Notes: a model not told the origin generated them from the sequence alone. Shown: positions 16,719 to 24,948, counted from the stretch's first letter. The stretch is DNA of 64,000 nt from Bacteroidetes bacterium UBA1947 (GCA_002336915.1 DDET01000010.1:13271-77270), one strand, 5' to 3'. Translations and numbers: made by a program.

Positions 16719-18650
16719 TTATTTACTCATAATATTCACCGGGGTGAGGGTAGGCAATATGATCTTTGAAGCATTGGTAGCCTCGTGGTATATCTTGATG
16801 GTGGACTTCACGAACTCATCTTCGTAAGCCTTGTAAATATTTAAGAACTGCTGTGGGTTCCTGTCCACGAGTGGGAACCATGAACTTTGCACCTGGACCA
16901 TGATCCTGTGGCCTTTCTTAAAGGTATGGGCCACATCGGGCATGCTGAACTTTACTTCGGTCACCTCACCGGGCTTAAAGGTTTCCGGGTCGGCCAGGCT
17001 GTTGCGGTATTTGCCACGCATTACCTCGCCGCGCACCAGCATCTCGTAGCCATCCATAGGGTAGTCTTTGCCCCAGCCCGGGCCATCTTTTTTGTCGTCG
17101 TAAGCAAAGTCATCAGGGAAGACATCTATAAGCTTGACCACGAAATCCGCATCGGTGGTGGACAGGGAGACAAATAGATCGGCAATAACGGGACCGGCTA
17201 TCATCAGGTCATCGGTGAGCTTCCCGGACTTGAATACCAGTACATCGGGACGGCGTTCTGCAAAGCGCTGATCGTCATCCATATACTCGGCAGTACGGTT
17301 AAGGTGTATGCCATCGGTAAAAGGTACCGGATTTGTGGGATCGCTGACATACTTGCTGGAGGAGCTTTCTTTGCTGGGTATAACCAGCGACAGACCTCCG
17401 TTGGGCTGCAGGTAAAATGGCTTGTTCTGCTTTTCGGCAGGAGGCCATTGCTCAAATGTGTGCCATTCGTTGGCGCCGCTAAAGAATACGTTGGCTTCTT
17501 TGATATCAGTAATATCGCCTTTGTCTTCGAGGTAGAAACGGAAAAAGGGTTCTTCTATATGTTTCTGGTAATATTCAGATGTTTTGCTGCCGAAGCGCAC
17601 ATTGCCCAGGTATTCGCCGGTGGTCTTGGCCCAACCGCCATGCTGCCAAGGCCCCATGACCAACCTGTTATTGTTATGTGCTTTCTTTTCTATTGCCTTA
17701 TACAGGTTCCATGCGCCGAAGCAGTCCTCGGCGTCAAAGAGGCCGCCAACCACGAGGGTAGCGGTACTGTCCGGGATGTTGCTTACATATTTGCGGGCAT
17801 TGCGCTCCTGCCACCATTCGTCGTAATCGGGGTGGCTGTACATGTCTTTCCAGAAAGCGATGCTATCGCCCATGAGCTTTTTGAAGTTGCGCAGGGGGCC
17901 TGTCTCGAGGTAAAACTTGTAGTTATCCTTGGTATAAAATTCAAAGCCTGTGGCACCAACCTTGGTAGGTGCAGGGCGGGGCTTGCCAAAACCTGAATAA
18001 AAACTAAAGCCATCCATGAGCATGAAGGCGCCATTGTGATGGAAGTCATCGCCTGCAAACCAATCAGTTACGGGCGCTTGCGGACTAACTGCTTTAAGTG
18101 CGGGGTGACCGCACATGGCAGCCATGGTAGCGTAAAAACCCGGATATGAAACACCCAACACACCCACCTTACCGTTGTTATTGCGGGCGTTATTCACCAG
18201 CCAGTCGATAGTATCATATGTATCTGTACTCTCGTCTATATCGGTTTCTTTATCTTTCTTATTGTCGTTGAAGGGGCGTACGTCCACAAAATCGCCCTCG
18301 CTCATGTAGCGGCCGCGCACATCCTGCAGCACCAAAATATAGCCGGCCTTCAAATAGTCGACCCAGTAAAAATTCCAGAATGCCTTGAAGGAGTCCTTGC
18401 CATAGGGTGCTATGGAATAGGGGGTACGGAAGAGGAGAATAGGGTGCTTTCCCCTGGCATCTTTTGGGGTATATATGGCGGTGTACAGTTGCTTACCATC
18501 GCGCATGGTAATGGCTATTTCCCTTTTCTCATAGTTGCGGCGCACCCATATAGAGTCGGCCTTGTGGTTATTGCCGGTGATTTTGGTCTTGGTATCGGCA
18601 AATGCGGCAAACGAAGAGAGGAGAAGGAGTGTGGCAAGTAGTTGTTTCAT
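16719..18650 (-). CDS. Secreted CocE/NonD-family hydrolase (S15 X-Pro peptidase fold)
   Basis: The 643-residue protein has a signal peptide (1-18) and an alpha/beta-hydrolase domain with the nucleophile elbow GVSYPG (Ser168), preceded by LFRTPYSIAPYG and LVLQDVRGRYMSEG, all typical of the CocE/alpha-amino-acid ester hydrolase group. The C-terminal beta-sandwich (X-Pro dipeptidyl-peptidase C-terminal domain) spans about 430-640. These enzymes cleave amides or esters such as glutaryl-7-ACA, beta-lactam side chains or Xaa-Pro dipeptides; the substrate here is open. It probably works in the periplasm. It precedes the cytochrome gene by 66 bp on the same strand, without an obvious functional link. 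Confidence 0.92.
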   Translation of the reverse strand: MKQLLATLLLLSSFAAFADTKTKITGNNHKADSIWVRRNYEKREIAITMRDGKQLYTAIYTPKDARGKHPILLFRTPYSIAPYGKDSFKAFWNFYWVDYLKAGYILVLQDVRGRYMSEGDFVDVRPFNDNKKDKETDIDESTDTYDTIDWLVNNARNNNGKVGVLGVSYPGFYATMAAMCGHPALKAVSPQAPVTDWFAGDDFHHNGAFMLMDGFSFYSGFGKPRPAPTKVGATGFEFYTKDNYKFYLETGPLRNFKKLMGDSIAFWKDMYSHPDYDEWWQERNARKYVSNIPDSTATLVVGGLFDAEDCFGAWNLYKAIEKKAHNNNRLVMGPWQHGGWAKTTGEYLGNVRFGSKTSEYYQKHIEEPFFRFYLEDKGDITDIKEANVFFSGANEWHTFEQWPPAEKQNKPFYLQPNGGLSLVIPSKESSSSKYVSDPTNPVPFTDGIHLNRTAEYMDDDQRFAERRPDVLVFKSGKLTDDLMIAGPVIADLFVSLSTTDADFVVKLIDVFPDDFAYDDKKDGPGWGKDYPMDGYEMLVRGEVMRGKYRNSLADPETFKPGEVTEVKFSMPDVAHTFKKGHRIMVQVQSSWFPLVDRNPQQFLNIYKAYEDEFVKSTIKIYHEATNASKIILPTLTPVNIMSK

Positions 18651-18833
18651 ATTGTAAAAATGAGGGCTTAAAAGTATAAAAAAAATGTTGCTGAACCACG
18701 ATTTACCAGATTCTTTAAACCACGATTTTCATGATTAATGGATTACTATGATGGAGGGATTGCGGCCATGCATTCCGGTTTGCGTAATTTTCAGAATCGG
18801 AAGTGGATAATCCACATTTTTTCGGTTAATCAT

Positions 18834-18874
18834 TTTATTATCAATTGATTGTGGTGTTTATTTCATGTGGATAT
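18834..18874 (+). repeat. Imperfect direct repeat, first copy
   Basis: It shares TTTATTATCAAT and TGTTTATTTCATGTGGATA with the second copy at 18970-19010; the two copies start 136 bp apart. Confidence 0.7.
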
Positions 18875-18969
18875 TGCTTCCGATCTACTTCCGGTTTGGT
18901 TCTGGTTTTTGCCGACTTGGCAAATTGCGTGGAAAAGTGGATAAGTATTATGAATTTTTATTTAGATTG

Positions 18970-19010
18970 TTTATTATCAATGTTTTATGATGTTTATTTC
19001 ATGTGGATAA
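18970..19010 (+). repeat. Imperfect direct repeat, second copy
   Basis: This is the second copy of the 41-bp repeat starting at 18834. The middle of the unit differs (TTTTA here, GATTG in the first copy), while both ends are identical. Confidence 0.7.
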
Positions 19011-19081
19011 TGGATTGCTGTCCCGCGACGGACCGTTATATTTATCAAGCTTTGAATGCTGGCCTCAGCAGGACCTTCCCA

Positions 19082-19131
19082 GCTGATTTTGATATTCATC
19101 AAAATCAGCATCCCCTCCTTGGCAGGAGGGG
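19082..19131. repeat. Two adjacent perfect hairpins
   Basis: GCTGATTTTGA (19082-19092) pairs with TCAAAATCAGC (19099-19109), and CCCCTCCT (19112-19119) pairs with AGGAGGGG (19124-19131). The stems are 11 and 8 bp and only two bases apart. There is no T tract, so a simple terminator is unlikely; a REP- or MITE-like unit is possible. Confidence 0.75.
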
Positions 19132-19286
19132 AGTTGGAAATTTTCCGTTCCCTTGCAAGATACGAAATGGGGATAGGGGGTGCCAAATTAAGATATACAC
19201 AACTAGCAGAGAACCGCGAGGTGATTTTTCAGATATGTGCGTGGCACAAATTTTTGGAGTTTTAGGAGGAACCAAAGAGAAAAACT

Positions 19287-19490
19287 ATGAAAAGGAGCAT
19301 CGTAGTATTTTTTATCACATTTATACTGATGTTGGGTAGCAATGAGCTTTTTGCCCAGCAGGCCCGCAACCTGGGACATAGAATACACCATAGGATGCAC
19401 AATATGCGGGTAAGGATACATAATAAAGCAGTGGAACATCACAACAGGCATGTATACCGGCATAGACACCACTACCATCATTACAGGTGA
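19287..19490 (+). CDS. Histidine/arginine-rich secreted microprotein
   Basis: The 67-residue product has a clean signal peptide (MKRSIVVFFITFILMLGSNELFA, cut before QQ near residue 24) and a mature part of only about 44 residues that is extremely rich in His and Arg (HRIHH, VEHHNRH, RHRHHYHHY). A purine-rich ribosome site (AGGAGGA) lies about 16 bp before the ATG, and a terminator follows at 19590. These signs favour a real gene. No family is recognised; the composition suggests periplasmic metal binding (Cu, Zn, Ni) or binding of acidic polymers. Confidence 0.6.
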   Translation: MKRSIVVFFITFILMLGSNELFAQQARNLGHRIHHRMHNMRVRIHNKAVEHHNRHVYRHRHHYHHYR

Positions 19491-19589
19491 GCGGACCGGA
19501 GGCTTTAAACGTATGAAAAGATATACGGTCTAAAACAGATAGATTCACCGCAAATAGTGGTGGTATGGAAAATGATTATGTTTAGACCA

Positions 19590-19613
19590 AGGGCGGGAAA
19601 CCGCTCTTTTTTT
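19590..19613 (+). terminator. Rho-independent terminator after the His-rich microprotein
   Basis: AGGGCGG (19590-19596) pairs with CCGCTCT (19601-19607, one G-T pair) around a GAAA tetraloop, followed by a run of T residues to 19613. Confidence 0.8.
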
Positions 19614-19624
19614 ATAATAGAAAA

Positions 19625-19647
19625 GGGCTGAATGTTAAGTTCAGCCC
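19625..19647. repeat. Hairpin downstream of the terminator
   Basis: GGGCTGAA (19625-19632) pairs with TTCAGCCC (19640-19647). It lies 11 bp past the terminator. Read on minus it is followed by TTTTCTATT, but no minus-strand gene ends here. Confidence 0.6.
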
Positions 19648-20155
19648 GTTCTCCATCTCTACGATCCTCTCATCCTAAAACTCTTTCTCTACCTGCAACA
19701 AAAGTACTAAGGGTAGCACTGCCCGCAGATGACGGCTGTTTGTTTAAAAACTGTTTGTGGTCATATATGGTAAGCCGAAGTGTTAACTTTACATATAGAC
19801 GGGGGATATCGATGTTGCTGTGTTTTGGTGCGTTTTTGGGCGCTTACGGACAGGTCTATGCAGCTGTGCAGGCACTGTGAGTATGTGCAGACCAGCGCTC
19901 ACGTGTCCGCCAATAAGGCGGAAAGCTGTGGTAATTTATTAGATATATCCGAGCATAGGCTATACCGGCTGGCTGGCCAGGGCCGACAGAAATGGGAATT
20001 ATAGACCGGGGCAGCAACCTCGGTAAGGCGGTAAGGCCCTGAGGCCTGGCCGGAACAAATGGAGTGTGTGTCCTGGGCACTGAAATTCATATCTCCGTAG
20101 GCTGCCCGAAGACATAATCATCTCAGCCGCAAGGCAAAGCCCAATAGGGTGCATC

Positions 20156-20179
20156 ATAATATTTCTATTGTTAAGTAGG
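20156..20179 (+). repeat. 24-bp direct repeat, first copy
   Basis: ATAATATTTCTATTGTTAAG followed by TAGG. It matches the copy at 20333-20356 in 21 of 24 positions. A partial inverted copy (CTACTTAACATAATATTA) begins at 20224. Confidence 0.7.
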
Positions 20180-20332
20180 CAGAATAGGGCAAGACTGAGT
20201 ATGCCCAATATTTATCAATTCTTCTACTTAACATAATATTAATTATAGAACAAAAGGATAGGAATGAAATAAGGGCATATTGGGGTTTAAGCCATATTGG
20301 GATTGCCATAGAGCCATTATAAGCTGCGCTCT

Positions 20333-20356
20333 ATAATATCCCTATTGTTAAGCAGG
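20333..20356 (+). repeat. 24-bp direct repeat, second copy
   Basis: Second copy of the repeat at 20156-20179, 177 bp further on and just upstream of the erythromycin-esterase-like gene, so it may be part of that gene's control region. Confidence 0.7.
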
Positions 20357-20385
20357 ACTTGCAATATTTCCACAAGTGGATCGTT

Positions 20386-21486
20386 ATGGATCATACCATG
20401 AAGCACATCGCGGCTGCTGCCATTTTCATTTTGCTTTCGCTAAAAGCCTACGCGGCCGATACCCAAAGCCTGGTAAAATACCTGGCGGAACATGAGTCGG
20501 TGATCAGCCGAAAGGCAGATGGCCGGCTGGAACTTAACGAAACGACCAAGGCTATGATATCAAGGAATATGGCGGGCAAATCTCTTTTTGTGCTTGGCGA
20601 AGGCGGCAGCCATTACCTGGAACTTAATGGCGAACTGCTGGTCCTATTGCAGGAATATTTTATGCAACACGGGCTGAAATACGTGTTTAAAGAAGGTGAT
20701 CGCTCGCTGGCCTACCTGGACAACCTGTATCGAAATGGCCGGTACACATTTAAAGATAGCAGCTATAAGCGCCACATAGCCTTCCTGGAACATGAGCGGC
20801 CCGGGGATGCTGCCGGGCATAAATTTGAGCTGGTGGGTATAGATTTTGAACGGCCCTGGAATTTTCATGCAGCTATGGCCGAAATAGTGCAGCATATTAA
20901 TAAGGAGGGCATCGATATGCTTTTTTCGCTGGCGCCGTACGTTCGGGACAGTGATTATATTAAACTTAGCGCTAAAGAATGGCAAAAGTACTACCGGGGC
21001 ATTGGTAAAAGCTTCTACAGGGACAGCCTTAAGCTTAAGGAACTGCTGGGCAGCTATTATGAAAGATTCAAATACCTGGTAACAAACCCCAATACCGCTA
21101 CCCCTACCGGCGAACGCAACCGGCCTATGGCGGAGAACCTGCTGCAGGAGATAACTCTACCGGACAGGCAGGCCAGCTACCTGCTGGACTGCGGCATGGC
21201 CCACTCGCGGCCCAATGAAAAGGGAACGCTGGTGAACATCCTCTGTAAAAGCGATGCGCTGAGGGGAAAAGTAAGCGTGATGAACGTGATATGCGAGGAC
21301 TGCATGACCAGCGTGGAAAAGGTAAGCAATTGGGCTTTTCCCTTTATGAAGGGCGAAATACAGGAGGCTTTCAACAAGGCGGCAAAGGGAGATATTGTGC
21401 TTTTTGACCTAAGTGAACTGCCGGCTGAGTACCAATATATTAAAGAATATGGGGAGCTGATGGTGTTCGCCAAGGGGCAAAATTGA
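20386..21486 (+). CDS. Secreted erythromycin-esterase-like (EreA/ChaN-fold) protein
   Basis: From the ATG at 20386 the product has 366 residues; ATG at 20398 is an equally good start (MKHIAAAAIFILLSLKAYA, a signal peptide). The mature part has FVLGEGGSHYLELNGELLVLLQEYF, which resembles the GE-x-x-H segment of erythromycin-esterase-like proteins, then LVGIDFE and a late YLLDCGMAHS block. The EreA fold uses histidine and glutamate residues for hydrolysis, but several family residues are not obvious here, so activity is uncertain. The signal peptide suggests a periplasmic protein rather than an antibiotic-resistance enzyme. It stands alone between repeat-rich gaps. Confidence 0.6.
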   Translation: MDHTMKHIAAAAIFILLSLKAYAADTQSLVKYLAEHESVISRKADGRLELNETTKAMISRNMAGKSLFVLGEGGSHYLELNGELLVLLQEYFMQHGLKYVFKEGDRSLAYLDNLYRNGRYTFKDSSYKRHIAFLEHERPGDAAGHKFELVGIDFERPWNFHAAMAEIVQHINKEGIDMLFSLAPYVRDSDYIKLSAKEWQKYYRGIGKSFYRDSLKLKELLGSYYERFKYLVTNPNTATPTGERNRPMAENLLQEITLPDRQASYLLDCGMAHSRPNEKGTLVNILCKSDALRGKVSVMNVICEDCMTSVEKVSNWAFPFMKGEIQEAFNKAAKGDIVLFDLSELPAEYQYIKEYGELMVFAKGQN

Positions 21487-21813
21487 AGCGGATGACTAGC
21501 CTGTAATTACAAAAATTTTGATAATATTCGATTCAATTTGTTTTTAGTAAAATTACTGATTTTCAGTGCTTTACATTTAAACACTTCCAGTTTAAAATAA
21601 ATCTATTCAGCTTCAGGTTTCAAGCTTTACTTTAAGTGAAAGAAGACAGCAAGTCAGATAGTTGTTATAGCTATACCGATGGCATACCTGCAAAAAAAAT
21701 TTGCTATGCACTCCCCTGCCGATCTGTGTGCCCGGGATATGGAATAAGAAGATATCCACAAATTTGGTCCCGGCGTTCTTTCATGGCAGCCGCCAGCCTA
21801 ATTTTACCTGACG
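21487..21813. other. 327-bp gap without recognisable content
   Basis: AT-rich in its first half. No gene, terminator hairpin with T tract, or repeat was recognised. Confidence 0.6.
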
Positions 21814-22005
21814 ATGAGCGCTAAAGACCCCATACCCTCAAATATAGAAAAACTCCATAGCCGCGGACAGATAAGTGACGAGGAATATAAACTGCTGTGC
21901 CTGGCCCTGCAGATAAAAGGCTGCCGGCTTAGGGGCGACTCGGTACCCAATGCCAAAGGATATACGATCAGGTTTGAGATAATGCTGAATAAGGAGGTGA
22001 GGTAG
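21814..22005 (+). CDS. Small SHOCT-like hypothetical protein
   Basis: The 63-residue frame contains SNIEKLHSRGQISDEEYKLLC (9-29), which resembles the SHOCT motif, a short two-helix oligomerisation module of the form LkeLkelGiITdEEFe. The rest (LRGDSVPNAKGYTIRFEIML) is short and beta-like. There is no good ribosome-binding site and no partner gene, so it could be a small real protein or a chance frame. Confidence 0.35.
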   Translation: MSAKDPIPSNIEKLHSRGQISDEEYKLLCLALQIKGCRLRGDSVPNAKGYTIRFEIMLNKEVR

Positions 22006-22252
22006 GATTTGGGGTGCGGATCAATGAATGCCATTGCAAATGGAGTTTTATCGTAGCACCGGATGCCCTATCGGAACATCCGGAGCAACTAGTCATTACC
22101 ATCTTCTAAAGAATTTTTTCATTCGAGGGATAAGCACCTGTGAGTTGCTTTCTAACCGCAATTGCTTCTTGTATTGTAAATGGACCTGTTATTTGTAACA
22201 TAGTGTGTAAATTTTACCATTGTAAACCAATGACATTTTGTTTTGATTGCCT

Positions 22253-22546
22253 TTACTTTTCTCGGCAATTGGACATTTTATCGGTAGTGCAAAATTCTCT
22301 AACCATCGGAATAATATCTGATATTGCTTGAAATATAAATCCAGTTATCAATAGGGCTAAACCCATTTTGGGCATTCGAGCCTGCCTTTTCATTTTTGCA
22401 ATCTCCTCTGGTTTTTCTTTTGAAACCAATTCTTTGTCATCTAAAATGACACTTTGTAAATCACCGAGCAACCCAAACTTTACAAGCAAGATCGCTCCCA
22501 CTATATCAAAAATCAATCCGATGAAATTTACAGTATAAGAAATCAT
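22253..22546 (-). CDS. Small two-helix membrane protein
   Basis: The 97-residue protein has two hydrophobic helices (about 5-27 and 60-80) separated by a charged loop (DDKELVSKEKPEEIAKMKRQ). No domain family is recognised. GAAAG just before the ATG may act as a ribosome site. It is divergent from the two-gene operon at 22697 and shares its AT-rich base composition and its 150-bp control region, so the three genes could have arrived together. Confidence 0.6.
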   Translation of the reverse strand: MISYTVNFIGLIFDIVGAILLVKFGLLGDLQSVILDDKELVSKEKPEEIAKMKRQARMPKMGLALLITGFIFQAISDIIPMVREFCTTDKMSNCREK

Positions 22547-22696
22547 CTTTCAATATACGCAGTATCATCGTAAAATTCAACGGATTATATTTCAACGGTG
22601 CTATTCATATTCTGCAAATAAGCACATTTTGAAAATGTTTTATGATTCCACTAAATAATTAAAGAAAAGTGGTTTATTTACAGATAAAACTGCAAT

Positions 22697-22984
22697 ATGC
22701 ACTTGATTATTGCTATCAATATCCATTCATCATTAACTGTTACTTACCGCTCCCAAGTAACTAGAGTTTTTTCTAATTTCAGGAATTACGAACCAATCCC
22801 CAATTTTTTTATTATACGAGTTACCAACGTGTTAGACTATCAAAATATTTCAACTCAAATTGAGCAGCTGGTCACTGGTATTGCTGGAATTAGTGTAGTA
22901 ATCTCTCCACTCATGCAGTCAGGAAAATATCGCGGGATTTTACCGCCTGATTTCTGGAACACAATAAATCAACTGTCAGAATAA
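22697..22984 (+). CDS. Small protein with possible Cas2/SinR-like ferredoxin fold
   Basis: The 95-residue product begins MHLIIAINIHSS and continues with a helix, FFIIRVTNV, a second helix (NISTQIEQLVTGI) and VVISPLMQSGKYRG. This order of strand, helix, strand, strand, helix, strand matches the small ferredoxin-like proteins related to Cas2, VapD and the so-called SinR family, where the first strand starts M-x-L-I and a late W/Y-x-G-L motif occurs. The match is by pattern only. The stop codon is one base before the start of the next gene. The segment is AT-rich, with Ile mostly as ATT, unlike the flanks. Confidence 0.5.
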   Translation: MHLIIAINIHSSLTVTYRSQVTRVFSNFRNYEPIPNFFIIRVTNVLDYQNISTQIEQLVTGIAGISVVISPLMQSGKYRGILPPDFWNTINQLSE

Positions 22985-22985
22985 T

Positions 22986-23351
22986 ATGGCAAGAGAAACC
23001 ACTCATAATGTCAGTAATCCTTTAGCCGATGGTATGACTATTTCCGTATCGGTACCTGCTGATATTAAGATAAAACTTGTAGATGCATCGATATTAAATG
23101 CTTATGAAATTTGGGTATTTATTGCGGGATTAACTGCAAATTTTATGTCAGGTTTTTGGGTTTGGTATGGTCAAACTGACGATAAATCCGAAATAAAAAA
23201 AGTGCTGCTTGTTGTAGCCGTATTGATTACAATTTTATTTGTAATATTCCTTACTGTTGCGATTTCAAGAAGAATACAAATGAGCAAGCAATATAAGGAA
23301 ATTGAACTTCCTGTTGGAAATGTTCATGATGACAGTTCGTCGTCACACTAA
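22986..23351 (+). CDS. Two-helix membrane protein, partner of the preceding gene
   Basis: The 121-residue product has a cytosolic N-terminal part with a short beta-like segment (MTISVSVPADIKIKLVD, 18-34), two membrane helices (about 41-62 and 71-93) and a polar C-terminal tail with a Ser/His end. It begins one base after the stop codon of the preceding gene, so the two are translationally coupled. The layout is reminiscent of two-helix membrane effectors in small conflict systems (such as SLATT or Pycsar effectors), but no family signature is recognised. Base composition is AT-rich like its partner. Confidence 0.6.
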   Translation: MARETTHNVSNPLADGMTISVSVPADIKIKLVDASILNAYEIWVFIAGLTANFMSGFWVWYGQTDDKSEIKKVLLVVAVLITILFVIFLTVAISRRIQMSKQYKEIELPVGNVHDDSSSSH

Positions 23352-23470
23352 ATTAATTGGCATTTCATGTCAATACAAATTCATGAGTTTTGTTATCTAC
23401 CAGATAAAAAATAATTTACTCCATATCTGAATAATTGCACCTTGATATTTTCGTCGGATTACACAAACGG

Positions 23471-24250
23471 CTAAAGTACAAAGGGGAACTGCACCCCCGA
23501 AATCCCCTCACACTCCTTCAAAAAGCCCTCCTGCAATTCCTCGTCAGCAGCGGCGGGTAAAAACGCTCTTTCGTGCAGGTGATGGAAATACCTACCACTT
23601 ACCAGGGCTTCTTTGTCGTTACTTGTTGCCAGCCAAACCTGTGTTTTGGGTCCGTCCTCCAGTTTGTCGGGCGCTGAACTACCGCCCATTTTGGTGGGTA
23701 CCCAACCGGGGTCTACGGCATTTGAGTACACATCCTTCCAGTGGCGGGCTACCGCAAAGGCCAGCAGCACATCGTGCAGTTTTGAATCGGAATATGCTGC
23801 GGTGCCGCTCCAGGTGCGTTTTTTCCAAAGCAGGTCGTCGAGGCGGGTATCCCCTCCCCTGTGCATGCCTGAACTCGTGTAGACCAGCCGCGCCGGCTTA
23901 TCGATGAGGCAGGTTAATATATATGGGGCCAGTGAATTGATGGCAAAAACATGTGGCAGCCCGTCGATAGTTCCTACGCGTTGGCGCTCCTTATCGCCTA
24001 CGGCTGCATTGTGAATGATGGCATCGAAAGCGCCCAGGCCATTTACCCGGGCGGCGAGCTGTTTTGTTTCCTCTATGGAGGAAAGGTCGCCAAACAATGC
24101 TGCCTCGGCACCGGGTGCCGCTTTTAATGCATCTTCGGCGCGCTTTCTGTCGCGGCCATGTACTACCACGCTGTGGCCGTCTTTGATGAGCAATAGTGCT
24201 TCGAGGTGTCCCAGACCGTCGGCCGAACCGGTTATGAATATCCTTGCCAT
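23471..24250 (-). CDS. SDR-family NAD(P)-dependent oxidoreductase
   Basis: The 259-residue protein has the Rossmann nucleotide motif TGSADGLGH (7-15), NNAG equivalent HNAAVG (80-85), a catalytic serine in YTSSG (124-128) and the catalytic pair in YSDSK (Tyr153, Lys157). HGRDRKRAE after the second strand suggests NADPH preference. Short-chain dehydrogenases of this subtype reduce or oxidise small carbonyl/alcohol substrates; the substrate is unknown. The late RYFHHLHERAFLPAAADEELQ segment resembles retinol-dehydrogenase-like bacterial SDRs. It lies downstream of the small membrane protein gene at 24350 on the same strand. Confidence 0.9.
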   Translation of the reverse strand: MARIFITGSADGLGHLEALLLIKDGHSVVVHGRDRKRAEDALKAAPGAEAALFGDLSSIEETKQLAARVNGLGAFDAIIHNAAVGDKERQRVGTIDGLPHVFAINSLAPYILTCLIDKPARLVYTSSGMHRGGDTRLDDLLWKKRTWSGTAAYSDSKLHDVLLAFAVARHWKDVYSNAVDPGWVPTKMGGSSAPDKLEDGPKTQVWLATSNDKEALVSGRYFHHLHERAFLPAAADEELQEGFLKECEGISGVQFPFVL

Positions 24251-24349
24251 GTATATCTTATTTTACCAGCGGAAAGTTTTGCCATGTTTTGCACATAGAC
24301 CGTGCCCGGGGCCGGAAACAGCGTATGCAAATATATTTTTCTTTACTTG

Positions 24350-24712
24350 CTATCTTGTTGCATAAAAAGCAAACATTAAAGTTATTGCAACATACAGCGC
24401 ACCGCAAAGCGTGGACAGGCCTACAAATATCCCGTTCCATTTGCGCCGCCTCCACAGTATCATGGCCGCCTGTGCCGCCAGCAGGCAGGTAACAAATTGA
24501 AAAATGCAGAATAGCACAGCCAACAACATAGAAGCAGGTGCAACTTTAGGATCGAACATGATGTAGGTGAGCAGGAAGGGTAATACAATGATGGCGTAAA
24601 GTAAAGCGGGATGCTGCTTCGAAAGTCTATCTTTCAGTGTGCCCAGGTTGTGCAAAACGAAGAGCGCACATATAAATACCAGCACGCCGAAGGGAATGAA
24701 GAGTGGTGCCAT
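24350..24712 (-). CDS. Four-helix integral membrane protein of unknown function
   Basis: The 120 residues form four hydrophobic helices (about 3-22, 38-52, 62-84, 94-117) with short basic loops (WRRRKW). No family is recognised. It is 99 bp upstream of the SDR gene on the same strand. A hairpin (GTGAGCG 24777-24783 with CGCTCAC 24789-24795) lies upstream. Confidence 0.6.
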   Translation of the reverse strand: MAPLFIPFGVLVFICALFVLHNLGTLKDRLSKQHPALLYAIIVLPFLLTYIMFDPKVAPASMLLAVLFCIFQFVTCLLAAQAAMILWRRRKWNGIFVGLSTLCGALYVAITLMFAFYATR

Positions 24713-24918
24713 AATTAGTTATTGTAGTAATACAACGTAAAACAGGGTATAAAAATTATATTAGTTTTTGCATTTAGTGAGCGCGTACCGCTCACAGGTA
24801 AAGCATTGCAATTTTTCAAAGCCTTTAGGGAAATCTAAAACTTGTTATACAGGGGTTAAGCAAATGTTATCCAGCTGTTAACGGGTGGCGTTTTTTCGGT
24901 GTCGATGATAGTGGTCAT

Positions 24919-24926
24919 TAAATTTG
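24919..24926 (+). promoter_or_regulatory. -7 element (TAAATTTG)
   Basis: TAAATTTG fits TAnnTTTG and lies 22 bp before the ATG of the 69-residue protein at 24949. No -33 box is obvious. Confidence 0.45.
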
Positions 24927-24948
24927 TGGCAGGAAAAAGATCACAATT

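Larger units (their letters stand above)
18651..19286. other. Gene-less 636-bp gap with repeats and twin hairpins
   Basis: No convincing gene is seen. It holds a short repeated AACCACGATTT (18694 and 18718, 24 bp apart), an imperfect 41-bp direct repeat (18834-18874 and 18970-19010) sharing a TTATTTCATGTGG core with repeats at 10.7 and 48.2 kb, and two adjacent hairpins (19082-19131). The 164-codon frame at 18845-19339 crosses all of these and has no protein character. Confidence 0.65.
19648..20385. other. Gene-less 0.7-kb stretch with GC-rich structured segment and direct repeats
   Basis: No convincing gene. A 22-codon frame from an ATG at 19812 has signal-peptide character and could be the remnant of a lost secreted protein. 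A hairpin TCCGCC/GGCGGA is at 19906-19922. From 19975 to 20051 the ends pair (GGCCAGG with CCTGGCC) around an inner hairpin ACCGGGG/CCTCGGT (20005-20024). A 24-bp direct repeat occurs at 20156 and 20333. Confidence 0.55.

Noticed and set aside
17304..17996. 230-codon frame opposite the CocE-type hydrolase
   Set aside because: Antisense shadow of a gene with a clear catalytic motif and signal peptide; no independent support.
19242..19256. Sigma-54-like promoter TGGCAC ... TTTGG before the His-rich gene
   Set aside because: The distance between the GG and the expected GC is one base off and the GC is missing; a similar TGGCAC at 29635 also lacks it.
18845..19339. 164-codon open frame across the gap and the His-rich gene
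   Set aside because: It runs through two hairpins and a direct repeat and overlaps the better-supported microprotein gene in another frame. No signal peptide, domain or start signal.
19632..19880. 82-codon frame after the His-rich gene
   Set aside because: It begins within a hairpin and is low in coding character. Only the short stretch near 19812 looks like a signal peptide and is noted as a possible remnant.
22697..22984. Genuine Cas2 of a CRISPR locus
   Set aside because: No repeat array or other cas gene is present, and the match is only to the strand-helix order of the fold.
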